A model generated the notes under the pieces. That model saw only the letters and a program-made list of their open reading frames with translations. It did no database searches and was not told where the DNA came from. From Rhodopirellula halodulae (lineage in GTDB: Bacteria > Planctomycetota > Planctomycetia > Pirellulales > Pirellulaceae): a stretch of DNA of 64,000 nt. Positions 1 through 8,224 of the stretch are shown here, piece by piece. Location of the stretch: positions 558,001 through 622,000 of the forward strand of contig NZ_JAJKFV010000002.1 of NCBI RefSeq assembly GCF_020966775.1. The letters run 5' to 3'. Numbering within the stretch: position 1 is the first letter of the stretch; each line of letters starts with the position of its first letter. The translations under genes and the position numbers were made by a program.

Positions 1-1
1 G

Positions 2-160
2 ACGTTGGACGGAGTTTCCGTCAGCGCTTCGGTGTTGGGCATGGCCCAGGACAAAAAGATTTACGTCCAAAAGTTCCGTCGTCGTAAGCACAGCAAAAAG
101 CGCACGGGACACCGCCAAAAGAACACCCGCATCCGAATCGAAGAGATCGCGGGCGTATGA
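2..160 (+). CDS. rplU: 50S ribosomal protein bL21, C-terminal part (5' end outside window)
   Basis: The last 52 codons of bL21, a structural protein of the large ribosomal subunit that contacts 23S rRNA; the start lies before base 1. The segment reads VLGMAQDKKIYVQKF, then a very basic stretch RRRKHSKKRTGHRQ and a closing beta-strand around IRIEEIAGV, which is the typical L21 tail (basic loop followed by GHRQ). The stop is TGA at 158-160. In most bacteria rpmA (bL27) follows directly. Here a protein kinase gene begins 23 bases later instead, so the usual rplU-rpmA pair is broken at this locus. Confidence 0.9.
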   Translation, partial: TLDGVSVSASVLGMAQDKKIYVQKFRRRKHSKKRTGHRQKNTRIRIEEIAGV

Positions 161-183
161 CGCTTTCCTGATCGGCTGGAACA

Positions 184-1269
184 ATGCCCCACCTTCGCCT
201 GACTGATTTCGAATTGGGCGTGGTGCTTGGTGTGGGCACGGTCGGTACGGTCTACGACGGAAAAGTTCGCGACGATATCGAAGTCCATCCTGCTGCGGAT
301 GCGATTCGAGGCCAAGACCTGGCCATCAAAAAGCTGCACCCTGCCGTTTCGCAAGACGACCTAATTCAAGCTCGTTTTCGCCGGGAAATGGTGATTCTCG
401 AGCGAGTGCAGCACCCCAACATCATTGGCTATTTCGGCGGTGGTACCGAAGATGGCCAATTGTTTTATGTGATGGAGCGGGTCGATGGCGGAACGATCAA
501 GGATCTGCTGGAAACCAACGGCGCACTGGCTTGGCCCGTGGTCGTCGACGTGGCGCGGCAAGTCTGCTCAGCACTGCAATGTGCCCACAACCACGGCGTC
601 ATTCACCGGGATTTGAAACCCGGCAATCTCTTCCTGACACGAGACGCTCAGGTCAAATTGGGTGATTTCGGCATCGCTCGTGACCAATACTCTTCGGATC
701 TGACGTCCCAGGGTCTCACCGTTGGCACCCATGCTTACATGGCCCCGGAACAGATCACTGGAGACGAATCGATTAGCGGAAAAGCAGATTTGTACGCTTT
801 GGGCTGCGTGCTATTTGAAATGCTGAGCAATCGAAAGGTCTTCGCTGGAGAAAACTTCGCTCAGTTGTTTGAACAGCATTTACGGACCAAAGCACCTTCG
901 ATTTCGTCTCTGGTCGCGGATTTGCCGCCAGAGCTGGATCAAGTGATCGCAGAATGCTTGGAAAAGTCGCCCGATGATCGTCCGTTCAACGCTCGGTCTG
1001 TTCAGGGCGTGATGATCCAAATCGGTGAGAAGTACGATTTGTCGACTTCGGACGATGGGTCCGCGGCGGGCTCTCAATCGACGGATCACCCGTCAGCGGA
1101 CGTCAGTGCCGAAAGTGTGACAGAAAAGGGACGTTTGCTGCTGGAGGAACAAATCCTGCATCGTTTGGGGGGCACCCCGCGGGAGCCGGTGGGATGGGCA
1201 AAGATCTGCGTGGTGGGGATCGCGATCGTCGTGCTGATCGCCATCGCAATTTCAACGTCCGGCGGCTAA
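184..1269 (+). CDS. Tail-anchored serine/threonine protein kinase
   Basis: A 361-residue Hanks-type kinase that would phosphorylate Ser/Thr of cytoplasmic targets. The kinase domain fills about residues 8-275: glycine loop GVGTVGTVY (16-24), candidate ATP lysine in LAIKKLHP (about 49), catalytic HRDLKPGN (141-148), DFG (161-163) and APEQ (187-190). A low-complexity Ser/Asp-rich linker follows, then one hydrophobic helix (about 341-356) with only a few residues after it, so the protein is probably tail-anchored with the kinase in the cytoplasm and no extracellular sensor. It starts 23 bases after rplU and may be co-transcribed with it. Substrate and signal are unknown. Confidence 0.9.
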   Translation: MPHLRLTDFELGVVLGVGTVGTVYDGKVRDDIEVHPAADAIRGQDLAIKKLHPAVSQDDLIQARFRREMVILERVQHPNIIGYFGGGTEDGQLFYVMERVDGGTIKDLLETNGALAWPVVVDVARQVCSALQCAHNHGVIHRDLKPGNLFLTRDAQVKLGDFGIARDQYSSDLTSQGLTVGTHAYMAPEQITGDESISGKADLYALGCVLFEMLSNRKVFAGENFAQLFEQHLRTKAPSISSLVADLPPELDQVIAECLEKSPDDRPFNARSVQGVMIQIGEKYDLSTSDDGSAAGSQSTDHPSADVSAESVTEKGRLLLEEQILHRLGGTPREPVGWAKICVVGIAIVVLIAIAISTSGG

Positions 1270-1507
1270 GCGGCGGTCTTGGACATTGTTCATCCGTGTT
1301 CATGAAATTTGGATCCGCCACCGCAGAGAATGGTTCGTCGATTCACAAAATCACTGTTTCCGCAGGCTGTTGTCGCACCAATTCGCAGGGGCGTGAAGTA
1401 TCCTGCGTCGACTGGTATCTTGAATGCAGGCAGCACGAAGTCTCGAAGGTTGTTGGCGATTGTCTGCCCACAACGCGTCTGCTTGCCTCCCTCTAAGGAC
1501 ATTACCG

Positions 1508-2227
1508 ATGCCCCGTCTCTCCCGCCTTTTGATTCCCACCCTCTGTTTGGCCTCGTTCGTCATGACTTCCCCCGCCCAAGCCCAAGACGATTCCGCGGCC
1601 ACGGTCGATGACCAGCTTGGGTACTTCCTCGGCTTCACCGTGGGAAGCTCGTTTGCTCAGCAAGGTTTCAAACCGTCTGACTTCACCGTCGAAGGCATGA
1701 ACCAAGGCCTGACGGACGCTCTTTCTCAGAAAGATCCCGCTCTTTCCGATGAGCAATTGCAAGAGATCCAGGGCAAGATCCAAGCCATGATGGAAAAACG
1801 CCAAGCGGCTCGCATGGCAGAATTTCAAAAGCAGGGTGTCGCGAATAAAGAGAAAAGCGAACTGTGGATGAAGCAGAACGCGAAAGCCGAAGGCATCAAG
1901 GAGCTGGAAGGTGGACTGCAATATAAAGTGGTCAAGGAAGGCGAAGGTGCTTCCCCGTCCGCAGAAGACACGGTCGCGGTGCACTACACCGGCAAATTGA
2001 CCAACGGCGAAGTGTTTGACAGCTCCGTCCAACGAGGTCAGCCGGCAAAGTTCCCAGTCAACCGAGTGATCCAAGGTTGGCAAATGGCTCTTCAACAAAT
2101 GAAGGTCGGTTCGAAGTGGATGCTGTACATTCCACCAGAATTGGCGTACGGCGAAAACGGTTCGCCACCCAAAATCGGCCCCAACGAAGTGTTGGTGTTC
2201 GAAGTGGAATTGCTGGAGATCCTGTAG
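1508..2227 (+). CDS. Secreted FKBP-type peptidyl-prolyl cis-trans isomerase
   Basis: A 239-residue protein with a Sec signal peptide ending near AQA (residue 24), a helical dimerisation-type FKBP N-domain (about 30-130) and a C-terminal FKBP domain (about 145-239). The FKBP core shows VHYTGKLTNGEVFDSS, the VIQGWQ-like loop and IPPELAYGENGSP followed by VFEVELLEI, so the active-site aromatic residues are present. This is the Mip/FkpA architecture: a periplasmic foldase that isomerises Xaa-Pro bonds. The ATG at 1508 is chosen over an upstream in-frame ATG at 1424 because it places the signal peptide at the N-terminus. A strong hairpin terminator lies just downstream. Confidence 0.92.
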   Translation: MPRLSRLLIPTLCLASFVMTSPAQAQDDSAATVDDQLGYFLGFTVGSSFAQQGFKPSDFTVEGMNQGLTDALSQKDPALSDEQLQEIQGKIQAMMEKRQAARMAEFQKQGVANKEKSELWMKQNAKAEGIKELEGGLQYKVVKEGEGASPSAEDTVAVHYTGKLTNGEVFDSSVQRGQPAKFPVNRVIQGWQMALQQMKVGSKWMLYIPPELAYGENGSPPKIGPNEVLVFEVELLEIL

Positions 2228-2261
2228 GTTCACCTTCGAATCTTCCAATCGAATATTCAAG

Positions 2262-2291
2262 GACGCTCGTCAATTGACGGGCGTCTTTTTT
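2262..2291 (+). terminator. Rho-independent terminator after the FKBP gene
   Basis: Stem GACGCTCGTC pairs with GACGGGCGTC around an AATT loop (one U-G pair) and is followed by six T. It lies 34 bases after the isomerase stop, so it should end that transcript. It also argues against the in-frame ATG at 2290 being the start of the next gene. Confidence 0.85.
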
Positions 2292-2334
2292 GCTATCTCC
2301 ACTCATCCCGTTCTCACTCATCAAGGTTGTTCTC

Positions 2335-3633
2335 ATGCAGAAGCCCCATGATTCTCGTTCATTGCTCCGGCGATCCCTTCTCGGTGGTGTCGTGACGGCG
2401 TGCTTGACGGCAGCACCGCTACAGGCCGCTTCTCCAGAGGCAGTCACCGCCACACCCAAACCATCCGCAGAAACGATCAACCTTGCGAAGCCGCCGGAGT
2501 CGTTGGACGTTTCGCCAATGCCCGTGAAAACGGTGGAAGCGTACCCCAACCTTCGCATCAGCCGGCCCGTGATCATCACGGGCGCCGGTGATGGAAGCGG
2601 ACGCTTGTTTGTTGCCAGCCAGACCGGCGAAGTGTACGTCTTTGACGAAAATGATCAGGATGTATCCGAGCCTGAACTCTTCGCTGATTTCAGCGAGCTG
2701 GTGACTTATAAAGATCGCGAAAACGAAGAAGGTTTCTTGGGCATGGCCTTCCATCCCAAGTTCAAAGAGAACGGTTTGCTCTACGCTTACTTCACAACAT
2801 CCGACAAACCTCATGTCTCGGTGTTGGCGGAGTTCAGCACTGTCAAAGGCAGCAACAACCAAAAGGGTGATCCGTCATCCATGCGTGAATTGATGCGGAT
2901 CGAGCAACCGTTTTGGAACCACAACGGTGGTACGGTGGCGTTTGGTCCTGACGGATACTTGTACGTCGCATTGGGAGACGGCGGGAAGGCGAACGACCCG
3001 CTGCAGTCGGGACAGGACCCGAGTCAGTTGTTGGGATCGATCATGCGAATTGATGTCGACAAACGGGACAACGGCAAAGCCTACGGCATTCCCGCGGACA
3101 ACCCTTTCGTTGACAAATCAGACGCCCAGCCCGAGATCTACGCGATTGGCATTCGTAATATCTGGCGAATGGCTTTCGATTCCAAAACCGATTTGCTTTG
3201 GGCTGCTGACGTCGGTCAAAACGATTGGGAAGAGGTCAACTTGATCCGCAAAGGCGGCAACTACGGTTGGAGCCTGCGAGAAGCGAACCACAAGTTCACC
3301 CTGAATGGAAACGGGTCTGACGCTCGTCCGGATTTGATCGATCCATTGGTGGAGTACCCGCACACGGACGACTGGGGCAAATCGGTCACGGGTGGCGCGG
3401 TTTACCGAGGCACTCAAACACCGATGCTCGATGGTTATTACCTCTACGGCGACTATGTCAGCGGCAAGGTTTGGGCGTTGAAGTACGATGATTCGACCGG
3501 AACGGTGACCGAAAACCGTCCCATCGAAGCCAGCGGATTGCCCGTGTTCACCTTCGGACAAACCGACTCCGGTGAAGTCCTAGTCAGCACCATGATGGGC
3601 GGCGGACGAATCTACAAATTCGTCAAGAAGTGA
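2335..3633 (+). CDS. Secreted PQQ-dependent sugar dehydrogenase family protein (GSDH-type six-bladed propeller)
   Basis: A 432-residue protein with a signal peptide (LLRRSLLGGVVTACLTAAPLQA). The mature part matches the glucose/sorbosone dehydrogenase fold: an opening block where RPVIITGAGDGSGRLFVASQTG precedes EGFLGMAFHPKF, then WNHNGGTVAFGPDGYLYVALGDGG, a GSIMRIDVD strand, IYAIGIRNIWRMAFD, AADVGQNDWEEVNLI and GGNYGWSLREA. In characterised relatives the His of the NHNGG block and the following loops serve catalysis and PQQ binding. The likely role is periplasmic oxidation of sugars, but the substrate is not known. The start at 2335 is used because an earlier ATG at 2290 overlaps the terminator and leaves an atypical leader. 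Confidence 0.88.
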   Translation: MQKPHDSRSLLRRSLLGGVVTACLTAAPLQAASPEAVTATPKPSAETINLAKPPESLDVSPMPVKTVEAYPNLRISRPVIITGAGDGSGRLFVASQTGEVYVFDENDQDVSEPELFADFSELVTYKDRENEEGFLGMAFHPKFKENGLLYAYFTTSDKPHVSVLAEFSTVKGSNNQKGDPSSMRELMRIEQPFWNHNGGTVAFGPDGYLYVALGDGGKANDPLQSGQDPSQLLGSIMRIDVDKRDNGKAYGIPADNPFVDKSDAQPEIYAIGIRNIWRMAFDSKTDLLWAADVGQNDWEEVNLIRKGGNYGWSLREANHKFTLNGNGSDARPDLIDPLVEYPHTDDWGKSVTGGAVYRGTQTPMLDGYYLYGDYVSGKVWALKYDDSTGTVTENRPIEASGLPVFTFGQTDSGEVLVSTMMGGGRIYKFVKK

Positions 3634-3647
3634 GCTGATTCAGTTAG

Positions 3648-3677
3648 GGAAAGGTCCGGCTCCGTCTGGACCTTTCC
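3648..3677. terminator. Perfect 10-bp hairpin after the sugar dehydrogenase gene
   Basis: GGAAAGGTCC and GGACCTTTCC form a perfect 10-bp stem with a 10-base loop, 14 bases after the upstream stop. There is no T-run, so it could be a Rho-dependent end or an mRNA-stabilising stem rather than a classical terminator. Confidence 0.5.
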
Positions 3678-3788
3678 ACTTGATACATTCTGACCTTATA
3701 CAGAGCCAAACATGGCGAGGGCGTTTCGCCGCCTGGGCGAATTGCATTCAACTCTCTGTTCGAATCGAGTTGAAGAAAACCAATCACG

Positions 3789-4625
3789 ATGGAGGAATGC
3801 CACGCGGTCACCATGTCTTCTTCGACCGAACAACCACTTACCGACGGGATGCAATCCACGGCGGATGAGCTTTCACTTTTGTCCATCGTGATCCCGGCAA
3901 AGAATGAAGAGGGTTGCATCGCTTCCACGGTCGAGCATCTTCATCTGGAACTATCGATCCAGAAAGTCCCCCACGAAATCGTTGTGGTTGATGACGGAAG
4001 CGACGACCGGACGTGGGAGATACTGAATGACGTTTCCGCCAGGATTGACGAGCTTCGGCCAATTCAGAACAGAGGGCCCCATGGATTTGGTCGCGCTATC
4101 ATTCACGGCATCGATCACTCCGGTGGCGATGCAGTGGTGATCATGATGGCCGACGAATCGGACGATTGTCGGGATGTCGCGAAATATTGGAATCTGTTGA
4201 ATGAGGGGTGGGACTGTGTCTTTGGCAGTCGCTTCATTAAAGGCGGAGGTGTCATCGACTATCCATGGATCAAACTACGGCTCAATCGATTCGCGAACTG
4301 GTTCATCAAACTGCTATTCCGAATCAAACTGAACGACACCACCAATGCCTTCAAAGCCTACCGACGAACGACGATCGATGGTTGTCGACCCTTTCTCTCA
4401 CCGCACTTCAACCTAACAGTGGAACTGCCACTGAAAGCAATTGTGCGAGGCTATACGTGGACGACCATGCCAATCACCTGGCGAAATCGCCGAACGGGGC
4501 TTGCCAAGCTCAAGATCACTGAGATGGGCAGTCGCTATTTCTTCATCGTTGCCTACGTTTGGTTGGAACGATATTTCAGTCGCGGCGACTACATGAAGCC
4601 GGTGTCGCAAGCAAGGCCCAAGTAG
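3789..4625 (+). CDS. Family 2 glycosyltransferase (dolichol-phosphate-mannose-synthase-like)
   Basis: A 278-residue GT-A fold enzyme without an obvious membrane domain. It opens with LSIVIPAKNEEGCI (residues about 32-45), then the nucleotide-binding IVVVDDGSDD (about 64-73), a metal-site region MMADESDD (about 118-125) and the ITWRNRRTGLAKLKI block typical of polyprenyl-phosphate sugar transferases. It probably moves a sugar from a nucleotide donor to a lipid or glycan acceptor in surface-polysaccharide assembly. An internal ATG at 3813 is an equally possible start. The next gene, 91 bases on, is a nucleotide-sugar epimerase, which supports a shared pathway. By eye both genes look richer in A/T than their neighbours. 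Confidence 0.85.
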   Translation: MEECHAVTMSSSTEQPLTDGMQSTADELSLLSIVIPAKNEEGCIASTVEHLHLELSIQKVPHEIVVVDDGSDDRTWEILNDVSARIDELRPIQNRGPHGFGRAIIHGIDHSGGDAVVIMMADESDDCRDVAKYWNLLNEGWDCVFGSRFIKGGGVIDYPWIKLRLNRFANWFIKLLFRIKLNDTTNAFKAYRRTTIDGCRPFLSPHFNLTVELPLKAIVRGYTWTTMPITWRNRRTGLAKLKITEMGSRYFFIVAYVWLERYFSRGDYMKPVSQARPK

Positions 4626-4716
4626 TTACCCTTCGAGTGAAGGCCAACTAAGCCGGTTCGGCTGGACGTCATTTCTGGTAAGCCTACTACCTTCTTTTCA
4701 TCAAAACGTTTTGGCT

Positions 4717-5793
4717 ATGAAGACTGTCCTTATTTCGGGCGTGTGTGGCTTTGTTGGATCGTCCTTGGCCAAGTATTTTCGTCATGCCTATCCGGCTACT
4801 GAACTCGAGCTCGTAGGTTTTGACAATCTAACGCGACCAGGCGCTTGGTCAAATCTGCAATCGCTGAAGTCGTTGGATGTTCAATTTCATCACTTAGACG
4901 TGCGGAGCGTCACGGACTTAGACTCGCTGCCGAAATTTGATTGGGTCATTGATGCGGCTGCGAATCCGTCTGTCTTGGCCGGAACCACCAAAGCATCTGG
5001 TTCCCGCTCATTGATGGAAACCAATCTGATCGGCACGTTGAATTTGCTTGAGTTATGCAAATGCCACTCCGCTGGTATGGTTCTACTTAGCACGAGTCGC
5101 GTCTATGGGTTGGATGCTCTTTGCAATTTGCCCTTGAAACCGGCGTGCGACCGTTTTGTATTGGATGAGAGTTGTTTGCCGGAGGGAGTCTCCGCACGTG
5201 GTGTGCAAGAGTCGTTTTCGACTCAACCACCTGTCTCGCTATATGGTTGCTCCAAATTGGCCTCTGAATCATTGGCGACGGAATACTCTCTCGCCTATGA
5301 CTTTCCTGTTTGGATCAATCGATGTGGAGTCCTTGCCGGGGCAGGACAATTCGGCAAACCCGACCAGGGCATCTTCGCTTTTTGGCTTCATAGTTGGCGA
5401 GAGAAACAGCCCTTGAGATACATCGGATTCAACGGGAGCGGGCATCAGGTGCGCGACTGCCTGCATCCTGAAGACTTGTTTCGTTTGGTCGATCGGCAAA
5501 TACAATCATCGAACCCTGACTTCGATCGGGTGATCAATGTCTCGGGAGGTTGCAATTCAGCACGTTCGCTGAAGATGGTTAGCGATTGGTGCAAGGATCG
5601 GTGGGGCACCCACGAAGTGAACAGCGCATCGAACGAAGAACGTCCTTACGATATTCCTTGGATCGTATTGGACTCTTCAAAAGCTGCTGAGTTGTGGGAC
5701 TGGCAACCCGAGAAATCAACAAACGACATTTTGGAAGAAATCGCGGATTTTGCCGACGAAAACCCATCGTGGCTGAAGCTGTCCAGCACCTAG
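4717..5793 (+). CDS. NAD-dependent epimerase/dehydratase, CDP-paratose 2-epimerase (tyvelose epimerase)-like
   Basis: A 358-residue extended short-chain dehydrogenase. The N-terminal Rossmann motif is LISGVCGFVGSSLA. The catalytic region has LSTSRVYG and the YxxxK pair in VSLYGCSKLASE. Further blocks WVIDAAANPSVLAG, WINRCGVLAGAGQFGKPDQG and GHQVRDCLHPEDL are those I associate with CDP-tyvelose/paratose 2-epimerase relatives, so it probably epimerises a nucleotide-bound deoxy-sugar for the cell surface. ATG 4717 is preferred to a TTG two codons earlier. No synthesis genes for a CDP-3,6-dideoxyhexose are in the window, so the exact substrate stays open. Confidence 0.82.
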   Translation: MKTVLISGVCGFVGSSLAKYFRHAYPATELELVGFDNLTRPGAWSNLQSLKSLDVQFHHLDVRSVTDLDSLPKFDWVIDAAANPSVLAGTTKASGSRSLMETNLIGTLNLLELCKCHSAGMVLLSTSRVYGLDALCNLPLKPACDRFVLDESCLPEGVSARGVQESFSTQPPVSLYGCSKLASESLATEYSLAYDFPVWINRCGVLAGAGQFGKPDQGIFAFWLHSWREKQPLRYIGFNGSGHQVRDCLHPEDLFRLVDRQIQSSNPDFDRVINVSGGCNSARSLKMVSDWCKDRWGTHEVNSASNEERPYDIPWIVLDSSKAAELWDWQPEKSTNDILEEIADFADENPSWLKLSST

Positions 5794-5797
5794 ATCG

Positions 5798-5832
5798 AAT
5801 CTGAGGGAGTCACCGTTTGACTCCCTCAGATT
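5798..5832. terminator. Bidirectional hairpin between convergent genes
   Basis: A 15-bp perfect stem, AATCTGAGGGAGTCA against TGACTCCCTCAGATT with a 5-base loop, sits between the convergent ends of the epimerase gene (stop at 5793) and the propeller gene (stop at 5858). Its length and position suit termination from both sides, though no long T-run is present. Confidence 0.7.
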
Positions 5833-5857
5833 CAAGCAGTATTGAAAACGGCTGCTC

Positions 5858-7204
5858 TCAACGAGCGATATCGAATGCGAAGACGAGGTTTTGGTCGCGG
5901 ATGTAAAGGGTTTGATCCGCGATCACGGGGTGAGCCCAGATCGCTCCGCTGCCACGTGGAAGTGTCGTTTCACGTGGCAGGGTCAGTGATCCTTGGGGCG
6001 ACCATTCTTCGGCAGAGGGTTCGACCAGCACAACCGTCCCGTCTTTGTCGTTGTAGCAATACAGACGACCATCTGCGAAACCGATTGAGCCACTGGTATT
6101 GCCTCGCAGCTTTTCGACCCAGAGTGTGTCACCGCTGGAGACTTCCTGAGCCATCCAAACTCCGCCATTGGCTTTGGTAAAACCGTACACCACACCATCA
6201 AGTTCCACGACACCGCCGTGGTGATTCAACATGGTTTTCCCATTGAGGTGGTAAACCTGCTCGGCGTCGATGCCGCTTCCGGACGCGGTCAGATTCAACA
6301 AGACATTGCCCGCACCGTAGTCACTGGTGTGATAGACCTGATCCCCAAGAATCAATGGCGTGGGAATGGTGGCAACTTGGTTTCCCGTGTTGGAGTTCTC
6401 AAAGAGCTTGTTCCCGTTTTCGGTATCAAAAGCAACCACTCCAATGCTGCTTGCTGTGACGTAGTAGCTCTTTCCGCCAACTTCGCCCTTCATGATTGAA
6501 ACGTAGTGTGCGGGTGCGTCGACGCCTTTGGATTGCCAGACTTGTTTGCCCGTTCGTCGATCCAAACCGATGGCAAAGTTGTTGCCGCCAGGTGTAACCA
6601 ACACGCGATCACCGTCGACCAACACGGACTCGCTGTAACCCCATTTGGGAATTCCACCGCCGTACTCTGCCACCAGATCCACCGACCAGAGTTTCCGACC
6701 ATCCTGTCGACGAATTGCTGACACGACGCCAACATCTGACAAAACGAAGATTTGGTCGCCATCGACGGTGGGGGTGCTTCGAGGTCCGGCGCCCCAACCG
6801 GTGTTGTAGTCATCTCCGCCGCCGGCTCGCGAAATGGGTGTTTGCCAAACGCGTTGCCCGTTCTTGGCATTCAAACACACCGCGTAACAGGTCTGTTCAT
6901 CCGAACCCAACGTGTACAAACGACCGTCCACCGAAGAAACACTGCTGTAGCCACGCCCAGATTCAGCGAACGTCCATTTCAACTTGGGGCCGCCTTCCGG
7001 CCAGGATTGCAACAATTCCTGCTGAGCAGCTTTGCCATCGCGTTCGGGGCCTCGCCATTGAGGCCAATCCGAATCGCCGGCCTGAGCGTCCGAAAGCAAC
7101 ATGAAGCCTGCAACCAACAAAGTAGTTGCTGCAATTCGTTGTGCTATTGCCAAGATCGGTCGAGCAGAAGCGAAGGAGGGCAGGATACGAAGTCGACGAA
7201 GCAT
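5858..7204 (-). CDS. Secreted PQQ-like beta-propeller repeat protein
   Basis: A 448-residue protein with a long N-terminal signal region (basic residues, then IAATTLLVAGFMLLSDAQAG) followed by a propeller of repeated strands: DWPQWRGPERDGK at the mature start, then blades such as YAVCLNAKNGQRVWQTP, SAIRRQDGRKLWSVD, GLDRRTGKQVWQSK and AFDTENGNKLFE. The xxxGxxxW blade ends are those of PQQ_2 proteins, a family expanded in planctomycetes; many members are not proven enzymes. It likely works in the periplasm. ATG at 7204 is chosen because the longer form has an implausible leader. Confidence 0.85.
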   Translation of the reverse strand: MLRRLRILPSFASARPILAIAQRIAATTLLVAGFMLLSDAQAGDSDWPQWRGPERDGKAAQQELLQSWPEGGPKLKWTFAESGRGYSSVSSVDGRLYTLGSDEQTCYAVCLNAKNGQRVWQTPISRAGGGDDYNTGWGAGPRSTPTVDGDQIFVLSDVGVVSAIRRQDGRKLWSVDLVAEYGGGIPKWGYSESVLVDGDRVLVTPGGNNFAIGLDRRTGKQVWQSKGVDAPAHYVSIMKGEVGGKSYYVTASSIGVVAFDTENGNKLFENSNTGNQVATIPTPLILGDQVYHTSDYGAGNVLLNLTASGSGIDAEQVYHLNGKTMLNHHGGVVELDGVVYGFTKANGGVWMAQEVSSGDTLWVEKLRGNTSGSIGFADGRLYCYNDKDGTVVLVEPSAEEWSPQGSLTLPRETTLPRGSGAIWAHPVIADQTLYIRDQNLVFAFDIAR

Positions 7205-7549
7205 GAGGCTCGTTCCGTGAAGGGTGAAGGCGGGAAGGTTCGGAATTCTTGGCGAAGTTCCGACCGAGCACTGTAGCAAACGGTACCTGGCGATCCAAGC
7301 AAGCACCTCTGCTCAGCGACGTTCTTGGTCACCACTTTCCATCGGTTTTCCCGGCGAATCCGTTTGACCTAAGTGTTTGCGAGCCATCACCTTACGAAAC
7401 ACGAAAATCGCCACGATTGACGCAACATCGCACCGAATGGGCAATGACTGAAGCCAACGTGAGATGGGATTCATGTGTTCTTTCACGCACTTCAACAAGT
7501 CGGGCAATCAAATTGATTCCCAAACTGGACTAAACTAAACCAGCCTCCA
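7205..7549. other. Divergent intergenic region, no gene seen
   Basis: 345 bases between the leftward propeller gene and the rightward sigma factor gene, so it should hold promoters for both. I see no convincing small gene, RNA or operator. Close to the sigma gene is the short direct repeat ACTAAACTAAAC. Confidence 0.5.
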
Positions 7550-8224
7550 TTGCCCGAGAGATTTGTGTTGAACGATTCGTCACCCAACTCGTCTTCATCA
7601 AATACCACCACCGCGTTGGTCGTCGCATCGAAACGCGGTGACAACGAAGCGTTGGGCAAATTGATGTTGCGCTATCGTGGTTACTTGTTGATGCTGGCTC
7701 ATCGCTACTTGAGCGACCAGTTGCGACGACGAATCGATCCGGCGGATCTGGTCCAGGTGACATTCTTGGAAGCCAAACGCGATCTGCATTCTTTTCGAGG
7801 TGAATCCGCGGGCGAATTCGCGGGCTGGTTGCGAGGCATGTTGAAGAACAATGTTGCCTCCGCCGTCGCTCATCACGTGATGACGCAAAAGCGCTCGACA
7901 AAGAAAGAGGTGCACGCTGGTGGCGGTGGTGGCGAAGGAAGCTCTCCTGAAAACTGGATCGCCCAAATGCCGGGGGCCAAGACGAGTCCCAGCGGCGTCG
8001 CGGTTCGACGCGAAGCAGTTGGCGCGATGATGCAGGCCTTGCATGAGTTGCCTGAGACACAAGCGGAAGCAATCCGGCTTCGCTACATGGAAGGACTTTC
8101 GTTGAAGGAAATCGTCGATCGAATGGACAAGAGCGAAACCGCCGTCGCAGGTTTGCTCAAACGAGGTTTGAAGAAGCTTCGAACCATTTTGGACACCGAT
8201 AGCAGTCCTTGGTGGAAGACCTGA
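7550..8224 (+). CDS. ECF RNA polymerase sigma factor of the kinase-associated planctomycete type
   Basis: A sigma-70 family factor of up to 224 residues. Region 2 is visible as LMLRYRGYLLMLAHRYLSDQLRRRID then DPADLVQVTFLEAKRDLHSFRG and FAGWLRGMLKNNVASAVAHH. Region 4 is LHELPETQAEAIRLRYMEGLSLKEIVDRM followed by a helix-turn-helix GLLKRGLKKLRTIL. The start is uncertain: no ATG fits, and TTG 7550, GTG 7565 or TTG 7568 are possible. Its stop overlaps the ATG of the next gene (ATGA at 8224), so sigma factor and receptor kinase are translationally coupled. It is probably released or activated by that kinase to transcribe a stress or nutrient regulon. Confidence 0.88.
   Translation: MPERFVLNDSSPNSSSSNTTTALVVASKRGDNEALGKLMLRYRGYLLMLAHRYLSDQLRRRIDPADLVQVTFLEAKRDLHSFRGESAGEFAGWLRGMLKNNVASAVAHHVMTQKRSTKKEVHAGGGGGEGSSPENWIAQMPGAKTSPSGVAVRREAVGAMMQALHELPETQAEAIRLRYMEGLSLKEIVDRMDKSETAVAGLLKRGLKKLRTILDTDSSPWWKT

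Noticed and set aside
2290-2334. Upstream in-frame ATG for the sugar dehydrogenase
   Set aside because: It overlaps the T-run of the preceding terminator and would put 15 atypical residues before the signal peptide.
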